Source of the DNA: CAZLLE01 sp964560425 | GTDB lineage: Bacteria > Campylobacterota > Campylobacteria > Campylobacterales > QNZT01 | Length of the DNA: 64,000 nucleotides | Assembly: GCA_964560425.1 (NCBI GenBank) | Contig: CAZLLE010000097.1 | Location: 1-64,000, forward strand | Direction: 5' to 3' | In this document: in pieces, positions 17,918-24,627 of the stretch | Numbering within the stretch: the stretch's first letter is position 1 | Layout of the letters: every line of letters begins with the position of its first letter | Position numbers and translations under genes: made by a program | The notes under the pieces: model-generated | Databases searched by the model: none | What the model saw: the letters and a program-made list of their open reading frames with translations, nothing else | Told to the model about the DNA's origin: nothing

Positions 17918-19023
17918 GATGTAATTACTTTGGAATATGTGGAAGTTGCACACTTTATAACATGAGTTATCAAGAGCAATTAGATTATAAAGTCAATCAA
18001 ATAAAAGAGGATTTTGAACTAGAAAATATAGATATTCTAACTTCCAAAGAGAGCCACTTTAGAAACCGTTCAGAGTTCAAAATCTATCATGACGAGGATA
18101 AAATTACTTATGCTATGAGTAGATTAGATAGAAAAGGGGTCATTAGAATCTCCTCTTGCTCAATTATCAGTCCAATAATTGATAAATTTATGCCTATTTT
18201 AATCCAAGAGATAGAGCCAATCAGGATATTAGAACATAAACTATTTGCTATAGAATTTTTATCATCAACTACAAACAATCTACTAATAACCCTAATATAT
18301 CACAAAAAAGTAGACCAAGAGTGGGAAGATGAAGCAAAAAAACTTTCACAAAAATTAAATATAGAGATAATAGGAAGAAGTAGAAAAATAAAAAGAGTGA
18401 TTAACAAAGAGTATATAAACGAAACTCTTACAATCAATCAAAAAGATTATCATTATAGATTATACGATACAGGATTTACTCAACCAAATGCACTAGTAAA
18501 TCAAAAAATGGTAGGCTGGGTAAAGAAGCAAATAAAAAAAACAGATAATGATCTACTAGAACTATATTGCGGACACGGAAACTTCACAATTCCACTAAGT
18601 GAACAATTTAGATCACTGTTAGCTACCGAAATATCCAAAACTTCTATCAAAACAGCAAAAGAGAACTGTATATTAAACTCTATAGAAAATATAGATTTTA
18701 TAAGACTAAGTAGCGAAGAACTTACATCTGCACTAAAAAAAGAGAGAGAATTTAATAGACTAAAAGATATAGATCTAGACCAATATAACTTTTCTCATGT
18801 ATTTGTAGATCCTCCAAGAGCTGGATTAGATGAAAAAACACTAAATTTTATATCACAATTTAAAAATATTATATATATCTCATGCAACCCTCAAACACTA
18901 AAAAGAGATTTGGAACTTTTAAAAGATAAGTTTAAAATTCAAAACTTTGCCGTATTTGACCAATTTGCATATACTTTACATCTAGAGTGTGGGGTTATTT
19001 TGAAGTCTATTGAAAAAGGGTGA
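17914..19023 (+). CDS. trmA: tRNA (uracil-5-)-methyltransferase TrmA-type, with four-cysteine cluster
   Basis: SAM-dependent enzyme making ribothymidine, probably at tRNA U54. The catalytic nucleophile C324 (SCNPQTL) and base E358 (HLEC) fall at the same numbers as in E. coli TrmA. Motif I is ELYCGHGNFTIPL, and DPPRAGLDE is also present. Unusually for TrmA it has C3, C9, C12 and C82, the C-x5-C-x2-C-x70-C spacing of the Fe-S site of RlmD (RumA), but no N-terminal TRAM domain. An rRNA target is therefore possible. It overlaps fliP by four bases (ATGA). Confidence 0.88.
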   Translation: MRCNYFGICGSCTLYNMSYQEQLDYKVNQIKEDFELENIDILTSKESHFRNRSEFKIYHDEDKITYAMSRLDRKGVIRISSCSIISPIIDKFMPILIQEIEPIRILEHKLFAIEFLSSTTNNLLITLIYHKKVDQEWEDEAKKLSQKLNIEIIGRSRKIKRVINKEYINETLTINQKDYHYRLYDTGFTQPNALVNQKMVGWVKKQIKKTDNDLLELYCGHGNFTIPLSEQFRSLLATEISKTSIKTAKENCILNSIENIDFIRLSSEELTSALKKEREFNRLKDIDLDQYNFSHVFVDPPRAGLDEKTLNFISQFKNIIYISCNPQTLKRDLELLKDKFKIQNFAVFDQFAYTLHLECGVILKSIEKG

Positions 19024-19044
19024 TTGTTTAACCTCTCCTTTTTC
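19012..19044. terminator. Convergent hairpin between trmA and the SUV3-like helicase
   Basis: GAAAAAGG and CCTTTTTC form a perfect 8-bp stem around a 17-base loop, lying across the last codons of both convergent genes. The arms give A/T runs in both directions. The stem is weak in G+C, so this is a plausible but modest terminator. Confidence 0.35.
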
Positions 19045-20632
19045 TTCGTCTTGGTGGTTTATTAGACTCTTTTCTTGGCTCTTCTCTTCGTCCATTGGCT
19101 CTTCTTCCTCCACGAGGTTCATATCGCCCGCCACTCTCTCTTCTTCTTTTTTTAACAAAGGCTAATTTTTCAGATTTTAGTGACTCTTCACAAATTTTAT
19201 TGACAATAGCTCTTGCACTCTCTGCTTTATTTGAATCGGGGAAAAGTTCAGGAAGTTTATAAGCAAACCAGAGATATAGACTAATCTTCTTTACTTCATC
19301 TTCAGCTTGTAAAAGCTCTTTTTCACTACTAACTATACCCGCTAGTCGAATTGATGGTTTATATTGCACTATCTCCTGCTTGATAATAGCATTGATATAA
19401 TAAAAATATGCTCTTTTAATAAGAGGTGATTTTGTACTAACTGGAGCTTGAGAAAGCATATATTTTTCATCTAATTTCAAAGCTTTTTTTTCATCCAAAA
19501 CAGATGCTAAATCCATCATATATGAGATATTAGCCGCTTCAAAAGGTCCTGTGAAATTCATATATTTTGAAAAATACTTCAATACCTTATATATACTTTT
19601 TGTTTTGATATGTTTAGCAATCCCCAATATTTGAGTAGTCGTAGCTTTGACTTGAAAAGGTGGTTTAATCGTCTTTAAAGAGGAGTGAAAAATCTCATCA
19701 ATATGATTTAAAACACTTTGAGTTGTAGCCCCAATATATCCACTTTCATGATGACCATATCGACCTGCTCTTCCTGCTATTTGTATCACCTCATTTGAGA
19801 GAAGTTTTCTTTGAGTTGTTCCATCAAACTTATTATCAGTAGTAAATAAAATAGTTTCGATAGGAAGATTAAGCCCCATAGCGATAGCATCAGTAGCCAC
19901 CAAAATAGTACTTTCGCCCTCTCTGAATCTTCTTGCCTCTACTCTTCTCACTTCTGGACTAAGATTTCCATAAAGTACAGATACTTTATGCCACTTGGAT
20001 AATTTATTTTTTAGTTTTAGCACATCTGCTCTACTAAAGGCTATAAGAGCTGTAGATTTTTTAAGATCCTTTAGAGGCGTTGGCTTAGCCAAAACCTCTA
20101 AAGGATTTTTTCTCTGAAACTTCACAATCTCCAAATCTTCTTCCAAATAAGAGGCAATTTTTTTGATTGCATCAAGAGCATTTACACTCCCCGTCATAAT
20201 AACCTTATCAGCTGGAGCCCCTACAATAGCATTGACCCAAGCCCATCCACGATCACTATCACCAAGCATCTGAACTTCATCAATAACACACACATCTACA
20301 TCAAGATTAAAATTAACCATCTCTATAGTAGAGCAAATATGAGAACCATCCTCATCAATAATCTCCTCCTCTCCTGTAATTAAAGAGGCAGAAATATCAC
20401 TATTTCTAAGATATTCATAATTCTCTAATGCAAGAAGCCTAAGAGGAGCCAAATAGACTCCACAATTTGCATCTATCAAAGATTGCATAGCCTGATAAGT
20501 CTTACCACTATTTGTAGGTCCCACAAAAAAATAGAGTTTTCTCTTTTTCTCACGAGCCAAAGGAAAAAGTGATTTTAGATCACAATTCAGAAGTCTGTTT
20601 AGTTGGTCTTGCCAATATTGTTCTTTTTTCAT
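19028..20632 (-). CDS. SUV3-like ATP-dependent RNA helicase with Arg/Gly-rich tail
   Basis: A 534-residue superfamily 2 helicase. Walker A is GPTNSGKT (38-45), Walker B is DEVQ (118-121), and motif VI is QIAGRAGRYG; GPTNSGKT with DEVQ is the pattern of the SUV3/SUPV3L1 family, the mitochondrial degradosome helicase. A SUV3-like C-terminal helical region follows. The last about 40 residues are very basic (GGRYEPRGGRRANGRR, then PPRRRKRRG), like an RGG box, and probably bind RNA. Likely role: RNA unwinding in decay or ribosome assembly. It is monocistronic, with TATAAT at 20693-20698. Confidence 0.85.
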   Translation of the reverse strand: MKKEQYWQDQLNRLLNCDLKSLFPLAREKKRKLYFFVGPTNSGKTYQAMQSLIDANCGVYLAPLRLLALENYEYLRNSDISASLITGEEEIIDEDGSHICSTIEMVNFNLDVDVCVIDEVQMLGDSDRGWAWVNAIVGAPADKVIMTGSVNALDAIKKIASYLEEDLEIVKFQRKNPLEVLAKPTPLKDLKKSTALIAFSRADVLKLKNKLSKWHKVSVLYGNLSPEVRRVEARRFREGESTILVATDAIAMGLNLPIETILFTTDNKFDGTTQRKLLSNEVIQIAGRAGRYGHHESGYIGATTQSVLNHIDEIFHSSLKTIKPPFQVKATTTQILGIAKHIKTKSIYKVLKYFSKYMNFTGPFEAANISYMMDLASVLDEKKALKLDEKYMLSQAPVSTKSPLIKRAYFYYINAIIKQEIVQYKPSIRLAGIVSSEKELLQAEDEVKKISLYLWFAYKLPELFPDSNKAESARAIVNKICEESLKSEKLAFVKKRRRESGGRYEPRGGRRANGRREEPRKESNKPPRRRKRRG

Positions 20633-20692
20633 ACATTTATCATAACTAAAAGAGATGAAAAAAGAACAACGAACAATTTTTATTTCTCTTTT

Positions 20693-20698
20693 ATTATA
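20693..20698 (-). promoter_or_regulatory. -10 element for the SUV3-like helicase
   Basis: On the minus strand a perfect TATAAT, preceded by GG, lies about 60 bases before the helicase start. The upstream side is A/T-rich without a clear -35. Confidence 0.5.
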
Positions 20699-20736
20699 CC
20701 GTTTTTAGAAAATTGAATGTATATTTTGGTTTTAAC

Positions 20737-21702
20737 TTAAAAAGATAGATTACTCTCTTCTCTCATAGCTTTTTTAGGTTCAGGCTCGCTATTTATAAAT
20801 TCTCTTAAAAAAACCAAAAAGATTCCAAGAATGATAGATGTAATAAACGCAACAATAATGATAAGCCCCCTTTTTGGCTTAACCTTATCACTTAAATAAG
20901 CTACTTGTGGCTTAGTTAGTTGATCAACCATATAGAACTTTCCACTTTGAGAAAGTACTTTTTTCTTTACGAGAGAAGATATTAACTGATTTAAATTAGC
21001 TCTTAAATCAAGATTATTTGTAGAAAGAAACTCTTTTTCATAATATTTCATCTGCTCATTAATTTTTTCTAAATCTAACTTTTTGATATAGGTACTCATC
21101 TCTCTAAGATAAATCTGAACCAATCCTTGAGCAGCAAATCTATCTTCAAAGGTTGCTTTAAGTATAATATTACCAGTTTCCTTATCAGCACTTATAGATA
21201 AAATACCCTTTATTTTTTTATAGGTATCGTAGACTTTCCTATCTTCTGTTACATTATTTTCACTAGGTGAAGATTTAGAATCCAAAAAAATCCTAAATTC
21301 CTCTCCAAAAGAAGAAAAAACCAAATTTTTACTGATTTGCTCATCACTTAATTTGTAAACTAAATTATATTTTTTTATAACTTCTCGATTAAAACTAAAA
21401 TCTTTTATAAGTGTACTAAAGAGTCCATCAACACTAATACCACTAACACCCAAATTAACCCCAACCATAGCAGCAAGAGCACTTGCTTGTGCAGTCAATC
21501 CACCACCCTTACCATCAGTTTGTGGCAACAAAATTGTTTCCGAAGTATAAATATTCGGTAGTGTTACAGTATAAAGAAATGCCGAAAATGTCACTATAAA
21601 GCTTAAGAATAAAATACGAAATTTATTTTTTACAATCGTAGAAAATAATTCCCTTAAATCTATTTCATCCTCTTCTATATAGTTGAGTTCCTCTCTATGC
21701 AT
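20737..21702 (-). CDS. Wzz/GNVR-type polysaccharide chain-length determinant
   Basis: About 321 residues with a membrane helix near 31-52, a long periplasmic helical hairpin region, and a second helix near 280-303 preceded by the Pro-containing motif KVKPKRG. This is the polysaccharide co-polymerase (Wzz) layout, here without a kinase domain. It would set the chain length of an O-antigen, capsule or exopolysaccharide. No glycosyltransferases or Wzx/Wzy lie nearby, so the polymer is unknown. The ATG at 21702 is used; a TTG at 21705 is slightly better spaced from AGGAG and cannot be excluded. Confidence 0.8.
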   Translation of the reverse strand: MHREELNYIEEDEIDLRELFSTIVKNKFRILFLSFIVTFSAFLYTVTLPNIYTSETILLPQTDGKGGGLTAQASALAAMVGVNLGVSGISVDGLFSTLIKDFSFNREVIKKYNLVYKLSDEQISKNLVFSSFGEEFRIFLDSKSSPSENNVTEDRKVYDTYKKIKGILSISADKETGNIILKATFEDRFAAQGLVQIYLREMSTYIKKLDLEKINEQMKYYEKEFLSTNNLDLRANLNQLISSLVKKKVLSQSGKFYMVDQLTKPQVAYLSDKVKPKRGLIIIVAFITSIILGIFLVFLREFINSEPEPKKAMREESNLSF

Positions 21703-21739
21703 CAAATTTTTTGACTCCTATCGTAAATTTGTAAACTTG

Positions 21740-21768
21740 AGCATACCTATATTTTGGCGAAAAGTCAA
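21740..21768 (-). promoter_or_regulatory. Sigma-70-type promoter of the Wzz gene
   Basis: On the minus strand TTGACT, 17 bases, TATGCT: a good match in both boxes with ideal spacing. The predicted start is near 21733, giving a leader of about 30 bases. Confidence 0.6.
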
Positions 21769-21825
21769 TACTTAACTATTTTAAGTAAATTTATTTTATA
21801 ATTTTAAGTATTTTAACTTCATTAT

Positions 21826-22566
21826 TTAAGCCAATGTGTTCATAGATTTAGAAAAACAATCAAATTTGGACTCCCTTTTTGCTTGCTCTATCTTTTCAAT
21901 CAAAAGATTCAAGCCAAAATCAGATTCTTTAGTATCATAGTGTTCCAATCCCAAAATTATTTTTCTAATACGAAGGGATATTCTAGCATATTTTAAAGCC
22001 TCATATAATGCACCTATACTTCCATATATGGTAGATACATTATGATAACTCATAGCTGTTACAAGACTTCCTTTGCCTAAAACATGCTCTCTTATCAATA
22101 ATGCTTTTTTATGATAATCTAATGCTTCTTGCATATTTCCCTGCTCCCTATATGATGTCCCCATATTGTTGTAAATTATTGCTATATCAAGTCTTGATTG
22201 TTTTTGTAAGCCTTCTTGTATCTTTAAGGCTTTGTCATAATAATCTAAAGCTTTTGAATACTCACATAAATTATGATAGACTGAACCAATATTGTTATAA
22301 CTGACTGCTATCTCTTCGCTCTCTGCAGACAAGCAGATATTTGATTGTATACTCAAAGCTTTATTATAATATTCAAGTGCCTTTATATTTTGACCCAACT
22401 TCTTGTAAAAAAAGCCAATATTATTATAATTGGTAGCAATTTCAATATCATCCTTATTATATAGTTTTAGATCAGATATCAATGAACGATGTGCATATTT
22501 CAAAGCATTATCATAATCTTTCATAGTAGAATATTTTAACATTTTTTTATATGTATATTTAGACAT
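21826..22566 (-). CDS. TPR-repeat protein (kinesin-light-chain-like TPRs)
   Basis: About 246 residues built from roughly five tetratricopeptide units of about 42 residues, each with the pattern A-x-x-YNNIG-x-x-Y-x-x-x-G...ALEYYNKAL, the TPR_12 style. Such scaffolds mediate protein-protein contacts. The open frame runs 39 codons further upstream, from a TTG at 22683, but that part is low in complexity, lacks a ribosome site and does not look like TPR, so the ATG at 22566 (MSKYTYKKML) is preferred. There is no signal peptide from this start. It is a single gene beside an insertion-element relic, and its partner is unknown. Confidence 0.7.
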   Translation of the reverse strand: MSKYTYKKMLKYSTMKDYDNALKYAHRSLISDLKLYNKDDIEIATNYNNIGFFYKKLGQNIKALEYYNKALSIQSNICLSAESEEIAVSYNNIGSVYHNLCEYSKALDYYDKALKIQEGLQKQSRLDIAIIYNNMGTSYREQGNMQEALDYHKKALLIREHVLGKGSLVTAMSYHNVSTIYGSIGALYEALKYARISLRIRKIILGLEHYDTKESDFGLNLLIEKIEQAKRESKFDCFSKSMNTLA

Positions 22567-22745
22567 TGATAATTCACCAAATATTAATGCAGAAACCAAC
22601 CCAGTAAATTTAAATCTTTTATTTTTTATTGTATATCCTTTTATATGTTTAATTTTAAATATAAATCGACATATACAAAACAATCTAAAGTTTACTTGGA
22701 AATATTATTAAAAAAAACTATTATCAGGTTACTATATGTAACACT

Positions 22746-22950
22746 AGTTGATATACTCCCCATACCTAAAAGTGGATTCTAAGGTCAAACAAGGATAGCA
22801 CTCGTTAAGAGTGTCTAACATCCTCTAACTTAAGAGTCGATATCCCAACTCTATGAATATTAATACTTGCATTTAGATCTCTATCTATTTCAAAACCATA
22901 ACTGCCACAAACAAAAATTCTATCTTTTAAACCCTCTAAAGTGTAGTACT
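22746..22950 (-). mobile_element. Relic of an IS200/IS605-family element (right-end part)
   Basis: The spacer 22567-23036 holds the 3' part of a tnpB gene (see the pseudogene entry) followed by a segment resembling IS200/IS605 right ends: after the tnpB stop the minus strand reads ACCTTAGAATCCACTTTT, AGGTATGGGG, then AGTATATCAAC. In live elements this right-end segment also gives the 3' end of the omega RNA that guides TnpB. No tnpA and no left end are visible, and the upstream half of tnpB is missing, so the element is dead. Its right boundary is probably near 22746-22749. Confidence 0.7.
22805..22948 (-). pseudogene. tnpB (IS605 OrfB) C-terminal fragment
   Basis: A minus-strand frame of 47 residues ends at a TAA (22805-22807) and is closed upstream by an in-frame TAG (22949-22951). 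It reads DRIFVCGSYGFEIDRDLNAS followed by INIHRVG, matching the terminal zinc-ribbon and RuvC-III region of TnpB, where the usual form is CSSCGFEIDRDLNASINI. The D of DRDLNAS is the last RuvC catalytic residue. The second cysteine of the ribbon pair is replaced (C to Y in GSYG), and everything upstream is gone. It is clearly non-functional. Confidence 0.8.
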
Positions 22951-22984
22951 ACTTATTAAACTTTCTAGATAATCTATAAAAAGT

Positions 22985-23001
22985 TGGCAATAAAATTGCT
23001 T
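22985..23001 (+). promoter_or_regulatory. Sigma-54 (-24/-12) promoter of the DUF1007-NicO pair
   Basis: TTGGCAATAAAATTGCT: GG (22986-22987) and GC (22998-22999) are exactly ten bases apart, and both half-sites (TTGGCA, TTGCT) fit the RpoN consensus. The start point would be near 23011, about 26 bases before the ATG. The site lies immediately beside the insertion-element relic. Confidence 0.65.
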
Positions 23002-23036
23002 TAGGTTTAAGTCATAAATTGTAAAATGGAGCAATG

Positions 23037-23579
23037 ATGAAAAAAATTTTATTATTAATATTATTAACCCCTCTTATTACTTTTGCACACCCTCATGTTT
23101 ATGCAGATATAGACCTTAATCTAAAGGTTCAAAATAATCAACTCACAGAGATAGAGATATCATGGAACTATGATGATATGACTTCTCAAATATTATTGAT
23201 GGATTATGACAAAAACAGAGATGGTAAGTTTAGTAAAAAAGAGTCAATGTTTTTTAAAAGCCAAGTATTTGATACACTAAAACCTTATGAATATTATACT
23301 CATGTCAAAATAGATGGTAAAAAAGTACCTGTTGATCACATCATGAATAACTTTTTCTTGAGCTTTAAAAACAATAAATTTATAGTAAACTATAGAGTAA
23401 TACTCAAAGATATCCCTCAGAAAAAAAATATTGATATAGGTTTTTGGGATAAAGAGTTTTATAGCTCATTTGATCTCTCTTCAAAAACAATCAAATTTAG
23501 TGGTAAAAAACTAAAATACAGCATCGAAGAGGTAGAAGATGATATATTTATGGGTGTAGTGCTAAAGGTAAAACTATGA
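23037..23579 (+). CDS. DUF1007 family periplasmic protein
   Basis: About 180 residues with a signal peptide (KKILLLILLTPLITFAHP) and then HPHVYADIDLNLKV, the DUF1007 hallmark with two histidines near the mature N-terminus that may bind metal. A DYDKNRDGKFSKKE stretch (about residue 60) resembles an EF-hand-like Ca-binding loop. DUF1007 proteins are usually coupled to NicO/RcnA-type permeases, as here (4-base overlap). Likely role: periplasmic partner in nickel or cobalt handling. The ATG at 23037 is chosen because GGAG is five bases upstream; the ATG at 23034 would be too close. Confidence 0.82.
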   Translation: MKKILLLILLTPLITFAHPHVYADIDLNLKVQNNQLTEIEISWNYDDMTSQILLMDYDKNRDGKFSKKESMFFKSQVFDTLKPYEYYTHVKIDGKKVPVDHIMNNFFLSFKNNKFIVNYRVILKDIPQKKNIDIGFWDKEFYSSFDLSSKTIKFSGKKLKYSIEEVEDDIFMGVVLKVKL

Positions 23580-24295
23580 TAGAGTTTTTTAATACTATTT
23601 TACACTACATCACAAAATTTCAACAACAATTTCAATCTATAATAGCATCAAATTTTAGAGAGATAAAAGAGGAGAATTCACTTCTTTCTATTGCAATAAT
23701 CTTAGGTATATCACTAATTTATGGAGTAGTTCATGCCCTAGGACCAGGACATGGCAAAGCACTTGTAGCTGGATATTTTCTAAGCAATAATCATAGCTAT
23801 AAAAAAGCTTTTAAAATGGGTTATATGATATCTATTATTCATGCTTTATCTGCTTTGTCTGTTACATTTTTTGTATATTATGTTCTTACTGTTATCTTTT
23901 CCAAAACCTTTCATGATACATCTATCTACATGACTAAAGCTTCTGGTGTTTTGATTATTTTAATAGGTATCTATATGTTTTTTGAACATCACAATCAAGA
24001 TGAGACAAAAGATAAAAATAGTAATAAATCAGATTTTGCTATAGCTCTAGGTGCAGGAATAGTTCCATGTCCTGGTGTTATGACTGTAGTACTATTTTCT
24101 ATAATGATGGGAAAAGTTATTGTAGGAGTTATTGCCGCTCTTCTTATGAGTATAGGAATGGGATTTACGATCTCCATGAGTGCTATTTTAGCAACAGCTA
24201 CAAGGAAAAAGAGTGGAGATAAAATATCAAATATTTTTCCTTATATTGGTAATAGCATGATTGTTTTGCTTGGGATATATTTGGTATTTTTCTAA
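23576..24295 (+). CDS. NicO/RcnA-like nickel-cobalt permease
   Basis: A 239-residue protein with six hydrophobic segments. The HALGPGHGKALVAGYF motif in the second segment and GIVPCPGVM in the fourth are hallmarks of the NicO (high-affinity Ni/Co transporter, RcnA-like) family. A central histidine/acidic loop (EHHNQDETKDKN) may contact metal. With the DUF1007 protein it forms a two-gene unit under a sigma-54-type promoter. Direction is undecided: RcnA exports Ni/Co, whereas DUF1007-linked members are proposed importers. Its stop overlaps that of acyP by four bases. Confidence 0.82.
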   Translation: MIEFFNTILHYITKFQQQFQSIIASNFREIKEENSLLSIAIILGISLIYGVVHALGPGHGKALVAGYFLSNNHSYKKAFKMGYMISIIHALSALSVTFFVYYVLTVIFSKTFHDTSIYMTKASGVLIILIGIYMFFEHHNQDETKDKNSNKSDFAIALGAGIVPCPGVMTVVLFSIMMGKVIVGVIAALLMSIGMGFTISMSAILATATRKKSGDKISNIFPYIGNSMIVLLGIYLVFF

Positions 24296-24573
24296 TACCG
24301 TATCTCAAATCCATCATAGAGGAGTTCATCTTCATTATATTCGATAATCTCCCAAGAGATATCATCTACTCTACTTGATGGTGAGCCATTTCTTAGGATA
24401 TTTAAAAAATCTTCTAGTTGATCTTCATACAAATCTGCTACAACTTCTACAGTTGCATCTTTTCTATTTTTAATATATCCTCTGATCTGTCCAAAAGATA
24501 CCATTTGTTGGATAGCTTTACGATAAAAAACTCCTTGAACCTTGCCACTTACAATAAAAAGATATCTCTCCAT
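24292..24573 (-). CDS. Acylphosphatase
   Basis: A small enzyme of about 93 residues hydrolysing acyl phosphates. The substrate-binding Arg lies in GKVQGVFYRKA and the catalytic Asn in GYIKNRKD, with the family C-terminus YDGFEIRY. The start is set at the ATG at 24573, seven bases after AGGA; an ATG one codon earlier is equally possible. A GTG at 24591 lies upstream of the ribosome site and is rejected. It is convergent with NicO and divergent from the RND pump gene. Confidence 0.9.
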   Translation of the reverse strand: MERYLFIVSGKVQGVFYRKAIQQMVSFGQIRGYIKNRKDATVEVVADLYEDQLEDFLNILRNGSPSSRVDDISWEIIEYNEDELLYDGFEIRY

Positions 24574-24600
24574 CATAACTTCCTTTTTCACTTATTTTAG

Positions 24601-24606
24601 TATAAT
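24601..24606 (+). promoter_or_regulatory. -10 element for the RND pump gene
   Basis: A perfect TATAAT 22 bases before the ATG at 24628, so the leader is only about 15 bases. There is no clear -35. Confidence 0.5.
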
Positions 24607-24627
24607 CAGTTTAAAACTGGACTTTAT

